The notes under the pieces were generated by a model. It ran no database searches, had not been told where the DNA came from, and saw nothing but the letters and a program-made list of their open reading frames with translations. Positions 27,910 through 35,715 of a stretch of 41,287 nt of DNA are shown in pieces. The DNA comes from Anaerolineae bacterium (GTDB taxonomy: Bacteria > Chloroflexota > Anaerolineae > Anaerolineales > Villigracilaceae). How positions within the stretch are numbered: the first letter of the stretch is position 1; each line of letters starts with the position of its first letter. Where the stretch lies: the NCBI GenBank assembly GCA_018648685.1, contig JABGQT010000112.1, positions 1 to 41,287 of the forward strand, written 5' to 3'. Position numbers and translations under genes: made by a program.

Positions 27910-28971
27910 TTATTCTTCGGCTTCGTCCTCTTCGATCTCGTCGATCACCATGACAACCTCTTCATCGAGATAATGTTGGCGAACGAGAGCGTCGATCTCT
28001 TCTGCCATCGCGGGGTTTTGATGTAGGAACTCTTTCGAATTTTCTCGTCCTTGAGCAAGTCGAGTTTCATTATAGGAGTAGAAAGAACCTCGTTTGCTAA
28101 CGATTTCGGCTTCAGTTGCCAGATCGAGCAGGTCGCCGATCTTTGAAATGCCTTCGTCGTACATAATATCGAATTCTGCTTTTTGGAAGGGGGGAGCGAC
28201 CTTGTTTTTTACCACGCGCACACGAGTGCGGTTGCCAACGATCTCTGCACCAACTTTAATAGATTGGATGCGACGAACATCCAAGCGAATTGATGCGTAG
28301 AATTTGAGTGCTTGGCCACCAGTGGTTGTTTCGGGGTTGCCAAACATTACGCCGATTTTCTGGCGAAGCTGATTGGTGAAAATAACGGATGTTTTTGTTT
28401 GATGGATTGCACCAGAAAGTTTGCGCAGAGCCTGTGACATCAAACGAGCCATCAAACCCATGTGCGCATCGCCCATATCGCCTTCAATTTCAGAACGGGG
28501 GATCAGAGCAGCAACCGAGTCGATGACAAGAATGTCCACTGCTCCGGAGCGGATTAATGTTTCAGCAATTTCCAGTGCTTGTTCACCGGTATCAGGCTGG
28601 GAGATGAGCAATTCATCCACATTTACACCACATTTTGCAGCGTAGCTGGGGTCGAGAGCGTGCTCCATGTCAATGAAGGCTGCTGTTCCGCCCATTTTCT
28701 GGGATTCAGCGACGATATGCTGACAAATTGTTGTTTTACCTGAAGATTCAGGGCCATAGATTTCAGTAATACGTCCTCGCGGAATACCGCCCACGCCTAG
28801 TGCAATATCCAGTGAAAGGGAGCCAGTCGGGATCACTTCTGTTGCCAATGCGGCGGCATCGCCAAGTTTCATGATCGAACCTTCACCGTAGCGCTTGGTT
28901 ATATCTTTGAGTGCTTTGTCTAATACTGCCTGACGGGCCTCGTTGAGTTCTTTTTCGCTTTTCTTTGCCAT
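27910..28971 (-). CDS. recA: RecA recombinase
   Basis: A 353-residue RecA of normal length. Walker A is GPESSGKTT (73-81); Walker B lies in [12 protein letters not shown]; the DNA-binding loops are present ([26 protein letters not shown] and the [21 protein letters not shown] loop). The acidic tail [18 protein letters not shown] is typical. It drives strand exchange and LexA-type self-cleavage. The start is ATG 28969-28971, preceded by GGAG; the frame is open 12 bases further through a TTG that overlaps the ribosome site. Its promoter at 29066-29093 contains a LexA-like box, and its leader is structured. No intein. Confidence 0.97.
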   Translation of the reverse strand: MAKKSEKELNEARQAVLDKALKDITKRYGEGSIMKLGDAAALATEVIPTGSLSLDIALGVGGIPRGRITEIYGPESSGKTTICQHIVAESQKMGGTAAFIDMEHALDPSYAAKCGVNVDELLISQPDTGEQALEIAETLIRSGAVDILVIDSVAALIPRSEIEGDMGDAHMGLMARLMSQALRKLSGAIHQTKTSVIFTNQLRQKIGVMFGNPETTTGGQALKFYASIRLDVRRIQSIKVGAEIVGNRTRVRVVKNKVAPPFQKAEFDIMYDEGISKIGDLLDLATEAEIVSKRGSFYSYNETRLAQGRENSKEFLHQNPAMAEEIDALVRQHYLDEEVVMVIDEIEEDEAEE

Positions 28972-28997
28972 TTTCTTCTCCAAAAAGTCTATCTAGT

Positions 28998-29060
28998 ATG
29001 AATGATTGCGATCTACAATTGCAAATGCTATTTTATCATTCATTACAGGGGTAATTGTAG
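28998..29060 (-). promoter_or_regulatory. recA leader with two interleaved perfect stems
   Basis: In RNA order: CTACAATT (29060-29053), ATGAATGAT (29043-29035), AATTGTAG (29020-29013), ATCATTCAT (29006-28998). The first and third are fully complementary (8 bp), and so are the second and fourth (9 bp). The order a-b-a'-b' permits an H-type pseudoknot (connecting segments of 9, 14 and 6 bases) or two mutually exclusive hairpins, about 20 bases upstream of the Shine-Dalgarno. Confidence 0.5.
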
Positions 29061-29065
29061 AAATA

Positions 29066-29093
29066 ATTTTAGCACAAATGTTCAGCATGTCAA
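29066..29093 (-). promoter_or_regulatory. recA promoter with LexA-like box in the spacer
   Basis: Minus strand: TTGACA (29088-29093), a 16-base spacer and TAAAAT (29066-29071). Inside the spacer, GAACATTTGTGC (29083-29072) matches the GAAC-N4-GTTC box of Gram-positive type LexA (DinR) with one mismatch. A repressor there would block RNA polymerase. Confidence 0.65.
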
Positions 29094-29140
29094 GAAATAA
29101 GAGAAAACCCAAGGTACCATTTATTTTCCCATTGCTGCGG

Positions 29141-29788
29141 TTATTGTAATCTTAGTATCCTTTTAGCTCTCTTTTGGGTGCTTTTTCGAGCGGAGTATTG
29201 CCAGTCTTCGGCAAACTTCAGCACTAAATTTTTCTCTTTTTCGCCCAGATTCGAATAAAGTTTATAGAAGGCTTCGAGCAGCCAGTCTGCTTCGTTTTTT
29301 ACAGCCCTTTCCATAGAATATTCTAAAATAGGGAAAACTGTTTTAGCATCTTCTTTCGAGATAGCGCCATAGTCGCCTAGAAAAAGATCGGCTGAGCTTG
29401 CAATGATCAGTCCTTCTTTTTCTTCGATATATTTTTTGGCATTGGGAATTGCTTTTTGTGCTGTAGCTTTATTCAGGTGGGCACAAAATCCCATTGTGCG
29501 GATGATCATCCAGCGTGTTTGCGGCTCTTGCACAGATAGAGCGGGGAGTAAGTCTTCCAAACGCGGAGCGACCATCTCTGGGCGTTTTTCTGCGACAATT
29601 TCTACGACCTTTGCTGCTCCGGCACGGATATTTTTTGATGTCACATCATCTTTTTCATAAGTGGACAGATCAATGCATTCGCTCAGAATACCGCTCTGTC
29701 CCTCCTGAAGTACCTTTTTTGCCAATGCTTTTCCCAGCGCGCTGGAAATAGTCCCTTTATTTGCAGCCAGTTCTTCAAAAACGCTCAT
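29141..29788 (-). CDS. HEAT-like alpha-helical repeat protein
   Basis: A 215-residue soluble protein predicted to be almost wholly helical, with about five helix pairs of HEAT type (for example AGAAKVVEIVAEKRPEMVAPRLEDLLPAL and ADLFLGDYGAISKEDAKTVFPILEYSME). The ending is basic (SARKSTQKRAKRILRLQ), which could bind nucleic acid or an acidic partner. It recalls the DNA alkylation repair (AlkD-like) HEAT fold but I see no catalytic signature. AGGAG precedes the ATG. It reads toward recA, but recA has its own promoter just beyond the stop. An attC-like element lies about 40 bases upstream of its start. Confidence 0.65.
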   Translation of the reverse strand: MSVFEELAANKGTISSALGKALAKKVLQEGQSGILSECIDLSTYEKDDVTSKNIRAGAAKVVEIVAEKRPEMVAPRLEDLLPALSVQEPQTRWMIIRTMGFCAHLNKATAQKAIPNAKKYIEEKEGLIIASSADLFLGDYGAISKEDAKTVFPILEYSMERAVKNEADWLLEAFYKLYSNLGEKEKNLVLKFAEDWQYSARKSTQKRAKRILRLQ

Positions 29789-29825
29789 TTTCTACTCCTT
29801 TTCTTTCCGCTGTTTTCCTCTCCCT

Positions 29826-29888
29826 AAAGTCTATCGAGCCGCACTCGCAGAGCCGAAGGCAGGCCAAATTGATGCAGGATTGGTCGGC
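29826..29888 (-). repeat. attC-like element A (degenerate)
   Basis: It lies just after the arylamine N-acetyltransferase stop. 29838-29885 aligns with 30825-30874 of element B over about 48 bases, and nearly all differences are transitions. A mini-stem changes in a compensatory way: GCC-GAA-GGC here (29852-29860), GTC-GAA-GAC in B. The R and L boxes expected of an integron recombination site are degenerate. Confidence 0.4.
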
Positions 29889-29902
29889 TGATTGTTTGTC
29901 TT

Positions 29903-30727
29903 TCAATTCCAGGCATCTTGAGTTAGATCCAATTGATTTAACGCATTTATTGTGCATTCTTTAGGGATTTTAAACCACTCATACACAACTTGAACTAATT
30001 CATTTTTACTTTCTAATTTTCTTGTGTTTGATTCATCGTCCTGATATTTAGTTGCTGTCAAATTATGGATAATAAAGGACTGCTTCGGAGAGAATTTTGC
30101 AAGCAAGAGTGCATTCATGAACGTTCCTTCCTCGCGAAAAGAATCAATAATAACATGCTCAAACTCCTGGATTTGGCGCGGAACCGATTTTGCTAAGTAT
30201 CCATGTTTCAGTTTTCCATCCCGATATAACTCCATTTTAGAAGATCTTGCTGCATCCCTTGGCTTCAGCACATACTGATCTTGCCCAAAATGGATGGTGT
30301 AGTCTGTATCTAAATCGACTGGTATTGGCATCCAGAAAGGAGCTGCATAGCCAACATCAACCAGATATTCACGTTTCCCGAGCGTAACCATGCTGACAAT
30401 ATGAACATCTGGATTAGACATATCTGCCCCACACAGCTTTATGTTGTACCCTAGATTATTCAGTAACTTAGAAAAGTAATAGTTGTTTGTGTAGCAAGTT
30501 CCGCCAAAATGAAAACTTTCAATGCCTTCAAGAAATTCTCCCTGATTTGGCAGAATCCGAACATCTTTGTAGTAGAGCTTGGAGATATTTTCAAATGGGA
30601 TATTGAACAAGTGTGCTTCGATAAGCTTAGATAATGCTTGAATACTTGGTTCTTGCCTTTTCGCACTTAAGAAGTTGAGATATCGTTCAACATTCTCTTT
30701 TGACATAGGGGAATATGATGAATTCAT
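29903..30727 (-). CDS. Arylamine N-acetyltransferase
   Basis: A 274-residue NAT-family enzyme with the Cys-His-Asp triad complete: Cys78 in FGGTCYTNN, His109 in PDVHIV and Asp124 in LVDVGYAAP; HLFNIPFENIS at 39-49 is the usual N-terminal block. It transfers acetyl (or other acyl) groups from CoA to arylamines and related substrates. I chose ATG 30727 (MNSSYSPMSK); the frame is open to 30790, but that extension runs through the attC-like element and is unlike the family. A second possible start is 21 bases further in. It looks AT-richer than its neighbours, and structured elements on both sides suggest a mobile cassette. Confidence 0.88.
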   Translation of the reverse strand: MNSSYSPMSKENVERYLNFLSAKRQEPSIQALSKLIEAHLFNIPFENISKLYYKDVRILPNQGEFLEGIESFHFGGTCYTNNYYFSKLLNNLGYNIKLCGADMSNPDVHIVSMVTLGKREYLVDVGYAAPFWMPIPVDLDTDYTIHFGQDQYVLKPRDAARSSKMELYRDGKLKHGYLAKSVPRQIQEFEHVIIDSFREEGTFMNALLLAKFSPKQSFIIHNLTATKYQDDESNTRKLESKNELVQVVYEWFKIPKECTINALNQLDLTQDAWN

Positions 30728-30747
30728 GGTTTCCAAGTTTTTAAGCC

Positions 30748-30874
30748 ACCTAACGATGGCGTGAGCTGCCCGCCGTTTTTGTGAATGCAAACTGATTTTA
30801 CCCTGAACAAACTAACCAAAAATCGCCCCGCATACCCGGAGTCGAAGACGGGTCAACTTAACGCGGGGTTAGCC
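30748..30874 (-). repeat. attC-like element B between NAT and the small membrane protein
   Basis: Read on the minus strand: GGCTAAC (30874-30868), GCGTTAAGTTGACC (30864-30851), a variable centre, GGGCAGCTCACGC (30771-30759) and GTTAGGT (30754-30748). The last matches the integron core GTTRRRY exactly. The outer boxes pair 5 of 7, and the inner boxes pair with one extra base on one side, as in attC sites. The 127-base length lies in the attC range. No integrase is visible in the window. Confidence 0.5.
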
Positions 30875-30887
30875 AGCCCTTGCCGTT

Positions 30888-31427
30888 CTAAAGTAATTGC
30901 CACTGAAAAAACTCTATCAGGATTATTGGGGCGAGAATATGACCGAGAATAGCAAAAACAAGTGCGATTCGTGATAAACCTTTGTCCCTTCCTAACGACG
31001 GAATATTTTCGTCCATAAGCATTTTTCTTTTGGTGACATCACTTTCCTCAGAGCATATTTTTTGTAAAGACAACAATGCTTCATGAGAAATGGCAAGTGA
31101 AATAAAATTGCTTGCTAGCCAATCAAATCCTAAACCAGCGTACTTTTGCTCAAGATTTACAGCTGTATATAATGCTGGGAGAGCTAGCTTTCTAAACCTT
31201 CTAAATAAATATAGGATTATTATTGGAAATAATGCGCCAACCAGTAAAATACCAGCACTCTTGTTGCTAAAAGCATAGCCGACAAGAGTTATATCTCCGA
31301 TAACTAAAAATGTCACTATCTGCACAAACAGAGAAATTTGTTTGTGATACATTTCCAGCGCTTGTGAGTACTGCAGGTTTATGAACCCTTCTGGTGGTGC
31401 CTTTTTAGATGATTTTTTGTTACCCAT
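30888..31427 (-). CDS. Small membrane protein of unknown function
   Basis: A 179-residue protein with two adjacent TM helices (about 33-75), a long helical cytosolic stretch (RRFRKLALPALYTAVNLEQKYAG onwards, about 80-145) and a third TM near 155-175. I recognise no family; the two-TM-plus-helix layout is common in small cassette-borne and defence-associated proteins, but that is only a resemblance. The start ATG 31427 is chosen because GGAG lies 8 bases before it, overlapping an in-frame ATG at 31442. It follows the methyltransferase by about 47 bases and is followed by attC-like element B. Confidence 0.65.
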   Translation of the reverse strand: MGNKKSSKKAPPEGFINLQYSQALEMYHKQISLFVQIVTFLVIGDITLVGYAFSNKSAGILLVGALFPIIILYLFRRFRKLALPALYTAVNLEQKYAGLGFDWLASNFISLAISHEALLSLQKICSEESDVTKRKMLMDENIPSLGRDKGLSRIALVFAILGHILAPIILIEFFQWQLL

Positions 31428-31474
31428 TTTGCGTTGCTCCATAAAATTTACTCATCTTAATGATTCTGTTGCCT

Positions 31475-32038
31475 CTATCTTTTCTTTGCCATAATAAAGA
31501 TTGAATCGTGAGGCTCAAATTCTTCGTATTCAACTTCTTCGAGGAGGACAAAATATTTGTTAATTAAAGCAAGTAACTTACCTTTATTATGATATATTGC
31601 GCGCATATCACCGTCATCAAAAACTGTATCGCCAATCCAAAGGGAATGAATTATTAGACCTTCATCGTTCAGTACTTCAGATTGTCTTTTTAGTGCTTTT
31701 TCGACCAGCTCTAACTCAAAATGTTGATATACCTTGCATGAATAAATACCATCATATTTCTTATTTGTTTCAAGAGTAATGCCATCCAGTATTAGAAATT
31801 CACCATCGGGAAAACGAATTTTTGCTCTTTTAATAAACTCTTTTGAATAGTCGCTGCCTGTAAGATCGTAATATTCAGACAACCATGCCAAGTCATTTCC
31901 AGGCCCCATGCCAACTTCAAGAATGCTGCTACCTTTTGCTAAGTGCTTTAGTATAAGATCTTTGAATTTGGAATTGTCATAGCCCTCGCACATTTTAATA
32001 TACTCTTCAACCCCATTCTTTGTTTCATATGTTTTCAT
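31475..32038 (-). CDS. Class I SAM-dependent methyltransferase
   Basis: A 187-residue Rossmann-fold methyltransferase. Motif I is ILEVGMGPGND (39-49), the acidic end of strand 2 is in GSDYSKEFI, motif II/III is LILDG followed by YDGIYSCKVYQHF. It is short, with no added substrate domain, and matches small methyltransferases with unknown acceptors. AGGAG precedes the ATG by seven bases. The sequence looks AT-rich next to the M23 gene upstream. With the small membrane protein it may form a single unit within the accessory island. Confidence 0.85.
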   Translation of the reverse strand: MKTYETKNGVEEYIKMCEGYDNSKFKDLILKHLAKGSSILEVGMGPGNDLAWLSEYYDLTGSDYSKEFIKRAKIRFPDGEFLILDGITLETNKKYDGIYSCKVYQHFELELVEKALKRQSEVLNDEGLIIHSLWIGDTVFDDGDMRAIYHNKGKLLALINKYFVLLEEVEYEEFEPHDSIFIMAKKR

Positions 32039-32082
32039 TTACAAACTCCTAAAGTCAATTTTTATAAAAGAAAATAAGATGC

Positions 32083-33147
32083 TCAGTCATCTTCAGGTGT
32101 TGGTGTCCAGAATTCCATCCCTTCTTTTGCGGGCAAATCTCCGTTAAAACCGTCCAGCCCTTCAAAATTAAAATAGCTGACCTGCCCGGGGAAAATCTCT
32201 ATTCGATGATGAAATTCTTCGCCTTCATACTCCAACTCCAGCTCATACCAGCCTGCTGGCAGATCGCTCATCACAAGATTTTCCTGATAATAGGGATCGC
32301 CATTCACAATTTTGGGTCCATAGGAGCGAATACGGCGAATACGATCACTTTCAAAAGAGCGGACGCGTAATTGGTAATGACGTATCGGAGAGCCATCATC
32401 GGCAATTAAATTACCGACCAAAACACCCCATCCCTGGGGCGGTGCGATCCATAATTCGGGGTTAAAGGTATCGAAAAAATCATTTCTGCCCATCCGCACT
32501 TCAAAATGCAGGTGAGGCCCTGTTGTATGCCCTGTCTCGCCAACCAAGCCGATTTCTTCGCCCACATCTACCCATTGCCCTTTGACGACATCTATTTGGC
32601 TCATATGCGCGTAAACGGTATAAAGTGGCTGTCCTTCGTAGCCAAAATCGTGTTCGATGGCTACTGCTTGCCCATAAGGATCATCTTTATTTTCGACCCA
32701 GCCGCTAAAAAAGCCCCAATTTGCCCAAACGACAGTGCCCGGTCCCGCAGCAATGATGGGCGTGCCTTTTTCGGTCGGGATGTCAATACCGGTATGCACT
32801 ACATTGTTAAAAAAGATGCCGCCGTAGCGATAACTTTGCAGGGGCCAGTTAATCTCATTTGCGGCAATAGGACGGACAAAATAAAAATGATCTTCAGGGG
32901 AAATTGCCCAAGGGATGGGGTAGAGCGGAGGACGCCAATCGGATACGGGCTCTGCGCCGGGGGTGGGGATCGTGAATCGGACAGGCGGAATTTTCGTTGG
33001 GGTCGGAATAGGCGAATCGCTCTCCTGTGAACTTGCTTCTACCTCCTGTTGGATAGGCGGAGTAGGCGTGGCTTCGTTAAGCTGCTCGGGGATCACCTGG
33101 CAAGCCGAAATTAAGAGTGTGCCGAATAAGCCGAAGGCTAATCCCAT
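32083..33147 (-). CDS. M23-family peptidase lipoprotein
   Basis: A 354-residue secreted LytM/M23 zinc peptidase. A lipoprotein signal ends in LLISAC (Cys16); a Pro/Thr/Glu-rich linker runs to about 70. The M23 domain has HTGID (His118, Asp122), AHMSQ (His181) and GPHLHFEV (His212, His214), so the zinc ligands and catalytic histidines are intact. A beta-rich C-terminal domain follows. It probably trims peptidoglycan or acts on wall peptides at the cell surface. I place the start at 33147; the frame stays open to 33249, overlapping the previous stop as ATGA, but the added 34 residues are partly translated from an ACGCAATACGCA repeat and would misplace the signal peptide. Confidence 0.82.
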   Translation of the reverse strand: MGLAFGLFGTLLISACQVIPEQLNEATPTPPIQQEVEASSQESDSPIPTPTKIPPVRFTIPTPGAEPVSDWRPPLYPIPWAISPEDHFYFVRPIAANEINWPLQSYRYGGIFFNNVVHTGIDIPTEKGTPIIAAGPGTVVWANWGFFSGWVENKDDPYGQAVAIEHDFGYEGQPLYTVYAHMSQIDVVKGQWVDVGEEIGLVGETGHTTGPHLHFEVRMGRNDFFDTFNPELWIAPPQGWGVLVGNLIADDGSPIRHYQLRVRSFESDRIRRIRSYGPKIVNGDPYYQENLVMSDLPAGWYELELEYEGEEFHHRIEIFPGQVSYFNFEGLDGFNGDLPAKEGMEFWTPTPEDD

Positions 33148-33216
33148 TATTCTTTTGCGCGTAGCCAGACAAGTGGAAGCGAAAAAGATGAAGATCCCTG
33201 ATTGGAGAGCGATAAA

Positions 33217-33240
33217 TTTACGCAATTCGCAATACGCACT
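33217..33240. repeat. ACGCAATACGCACT-type short repeat
   Basis: TTACGCAATTCGCAATACGCACT shares its core with the repeat near 9540-9566. It falls between the M23 gene and the TolB-like gene. Confidence 0.4.
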
Positions 33241-33245
33241 TTTCA

Positions 33246-35075
33246 TCATGGCGAAGGTGTCGGCGTTGTAAATTCAAAAATGGAAAGCGGCGTAGGGGTC
33301 AGCGTTGGCGTACTCGGTGTGCGTGTTGGCCTTGGCGTTCTGGATGGAACTCCCGTTGGTGAGGGTGTTATCGTTGGTGGCATAAGCGGCGTGGGCGTGA
33401 GCAAAATCTCTGGAGGGTAGAGATCGAGCATGGCTTCATACCAACTGAGATTATCTCTTTGCACAAATTGCGTAAAACGCGTGCCTTTAAAAAAGTTTCG
33501 CCAATTTGAAAGCGCGGGCAAACGTTCCCAGCCGAAATTTTGTGCCAAGGCTGTAAAATCGACCCAATATCCTGCGGGGACGGGGGCAAAAGAGCCGCCT
33601 GTTTCGTAGCTGGCAGGGTCTAGGTTATAGCGAGTACTCAAATCCCAAACGGGGTCATGGAGTGGAATGCCTTTTGAACCATCTTGTACTTGGGCATGAA
33701 GATAGATACGCCAATAACTTTGTTGGCCAATTTCGTGTCGTGCGGCAACCATCCAGCCGGCGTTTGCAATGAGCGGATTCAGCGAAAAAGCGCGCCCTGT
33801 GTAGAGCCAGTCTTCGTTCATGCCAGGGCTGAGAGCTGTAGTGATAGGAATAAAAGCATTTTCAAGATTAGCGAGCGCATCCCAGCCAGTATGCGTGCTG
33901 GTGGCTTCTCGGAGGGCTTCAAAAGATTCGTTTACAGCGTCGTGAAGTTGAGGGTAGGGGGCTTGGACTTCATCGAGGGGAACAAGATTTTCCCGCACGG
34001 AAAGTGCTTCTGGCGTGATGCGCTCTATTTCCCAAGCGGATGCAGGTGTGGCAGCAGCAGCTTGGGCGTAATTTGCAGGTAAATTCTCTGGGAGAGCTTC
34101 GGGGAGCCAGAGCATTCCATTTAATGTACCGATCAGCGGATATGGCTGCAAGAGCAGTGCGCCTTCGAGAGTGTAGGCGGTTAAATAATTGGTCGTATTG
34201 CCCTCGAGCATGGTCAACAAACTATCGCCACGCGCGTTCCATGCTGCCCAATCGCCCTCGCCAACCCATGCCGCAGGAACATTGGGATTTTCTCTCCCCC
34301 AAATATAGATTCCGCTGGGGCGGTTGTCAAAAGCATTGGAAGACCAGGCTAACTTGCTTCCATCCCATGACCAGACGGGGTGCGATTCTGTTGCTTTGGG
34401 CGTATTGCTGAGATTTAGAAAACGGCTGCTGTTGGCATCGTTTAGATCTGCGAGATAAATATCGCTGTCACCGCCGCGTGTGGAGACGAAGGCGAGTTTT
34501 CTGCCTTCAGGAGCCCAAGCGGGTGAATGATCTGCGGCGGGATCATTGGTTAGGCGAATCGCTTTTTGGCTGCTATCGCCAATCGGCTGGACGAGAATTT
34601 CAAGATTGTCATCGAGATAGGTTTCTGATGCGAGCCAGGCACCATCGGGTGACCAGGAGGGCGCGCCATCGTAAGTTTCTGTATCGGTCAGTTGGGTAGT
34701 TTCGCCACTTTCAATATCAAGCAAGTAGAGGTTCCAATAGCCACCACGATTGGAGGAAAAGGCTATTTTTTTCCCGTCCGGGCTGAGGGCGGGAGTAATA
34801 TCATCCCATTCGCCGTAGGTTAAACGAAGCAAAGGCTGGTCGATGGGTGAATAGGCAAAAAGATGGGTGTGCGCACCTTCTGCCATAGCGAGGATGAAAA
34901 TGCCGGGGAAATCAGAGAAGATAACGGGCGTGGAGATGGGATCCGCTTCGGGAGCGAAGGCTGTTTGGGTAGCGGTACCCTGTGGAAGCACGAGCGAATC
35001 GGGCGCGCCGAGCGCGCATCCACTTAATAGGATGAGAATGAAGAAAGGGATTGCGAATCTCTTAAATTTATCCAC
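33246..35075 (-). CDS. TolB-like beta-propeller lipoprotein
   Basis: A 609-residue protein. A lipoprotein signal ends in LLSGC (Cys20). Residues about 55-330 hold propeller repeats of TolB/WD40-like (PD40) type: SPDGKKIAFSSNRGGYWNLYLLD, SPDGAWLASETY and APEGRKLAFVSTRGGDSDIYLAD. A mixed region of about 220 residues follows, with tryptophan-rich segments, then a C-terminal Pro/Thr/Ser tail of about 45 residues. It is likely a surface-exposed binding protein; no ligand is evident. The start is GTG, four bases after the stop of the 35080-35532 gene, indicating co-transcription. The Pro/Thr tail may span the wall. Confidence 0.82.
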   Translation of the reverse strand: MDKFKRFAIPFFILILLSGCALGAPDSLVLPQGTATQTAFAPEADPISTPVIFSDFPGIFILAMAEGAHTHLFAYSPIDQPLLRLTYGEWDDITPALSPDGKKIAFSSNRGGYWNLYLLDIESGETTQLTDTETYDGAPSWSPDGAWLASETYLDDNLEILVQPIGDSSQKAIRLTNDPAADHSPAWAPEGRKLAFVSTRGGDSDIYLADLNDANSSRFLNLSNTPKATESHPVWSWDGSKLAWSSNAFDNRPSGIYIWGRENPNVPAAWVGEGDWAAWNARGDSLLTMLEGNTTNYLTAYTLEGALLLQPYPLIGTLNGMLWLPEALPENLPANYAQAAAATPASAWEIERITPEALSVRENLVPLDEVQAPYPQLHDAVNESFEALREATSTHTGWDALANLENAFIPITTALSPGMNEDWLYTGRAFSLNPLIANAGWMVAARHEIGQQSYWRIYLHAQVQDGSKGIPLHDPVWDLSTRYNLDPASYETGGSFAPVPAGYWVDFTALAQNFGWERLPALSNWRNFFKGTRFTQFVQRDNLSWYEAMLDLYPPEILLTPTPLMPPTITPSPTGVPSRTPRPTRTPSTPTLTPTPLSIFEFTTPTPSP

Positions 35076-35079
35076 TTTT

Positions 35080-35532
35080 TTACTCGGTGCTCTTTTCTAT
35101 TTTGAATGCCAGTTCTTTGACGTCGGTGCTTTCGACGGGAATATCCAGCCGAAAAAGTTTGGGGTCTTCTTCATCGCGTGGGGGGTAAAAGAGACGCATC
35201 ATGACTTTATAGTCGCCTGGCTGCCACTCGGTGCGCAGGTGAACGGTGAACTCTTGTCTCCAGGACATGGGTTCGATAATGCTGGCTGTGGCAGCTTCTG
35301 CACCGCTGGGGTCAAGGATGACCATATCGAGATGTGGTCTTTCCAGAAAAGGTGTTGTTTCAAGATTTATGCGTACACGTTTCCCATCGGGGTAGGGCGC
35401 GGCATTTAGTTCAAGAATGCGAACTTCTTCCGGCAGAACTTTGCTATTATGAATTTCGTCAAGATCGGGGAAGAAAAAGGCTTTGTTGATGTCTTCTTCG
35501 GGTTTTTCTGAATCTTTTTTTGGGGATGTCAT
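35080..35532 (-). CDS. Soluble beta-rich protein of unknown function
   Basis: A 150-residue protein without signal peptide or TM. The first 35 residues are charged and probably disordered; the rest (VRILELNAAPYPDGKRVRINLE, HLDMVILDPSGAEAATASI, EWQPGDYKVMMRLFYPP) reads like an Ig-type beta-sandwich. I chose ATG 35532 over a TTG at 35580, whose extension runs into repeat copy 4. It ends four bases before the GTG of the TolB-like lipoprotein. No family is recognised. Confidence 0.6.
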   Translation of the reverse strand: MTSPKKDSEKPEEDINKAFFFPDLDEIHNSKVLPEEVRILELNAAPYPDGKRVRINLETTPFLERPHLDMVILDPSGAEAATASIIEPMSWRQEFTVHLRTEWQPGDYKVMMRLFYPPRDEEDPKLFRLDIPVESTDVKELAFKIEKSTE

Positions 35533-35578
35533 TTTGTTCTCTTTTACTTGATGATTTTGCGAGCGGATGCTTTTCGGC

Positions 35579-35643
35579 AAAGCAATCTTGTTTTAGGGCG
35601 TGAGACTGCCGCGTCGCAAGTACATGCTTCTCGCAGAGTCATC
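35579..35643 (-). repeat. Dispersed GTCATTGCGAG-type repeat, copy 4 (inverted)
   Basis: On the minus strand: ATGACTCTGCGAG, CGACGCGGCAGTCTCAC and AAGATTGCTT, the same module order as copies 1 and 3. It sits between the RluA-type gene and the beta-rich protein gene. Confidence 0.5.
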
Positions 35644-35715
35644 CTGTTTATTTCTTTACCTACGGCTAAATGGTGAATTTTATGCGTAGAGCATACCATA
35701 AATTAACTTGCCTGG

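Noticed and set aside
33148-33249. Longer start for the M23 peptidase, overlapping the preceding stop as ATGA
   Set aside because: The added segment is partly translated from a short intergenic repeat and would put 34 residues before a good lipoprotein signal. The overlap keeps it possible, but less likely.
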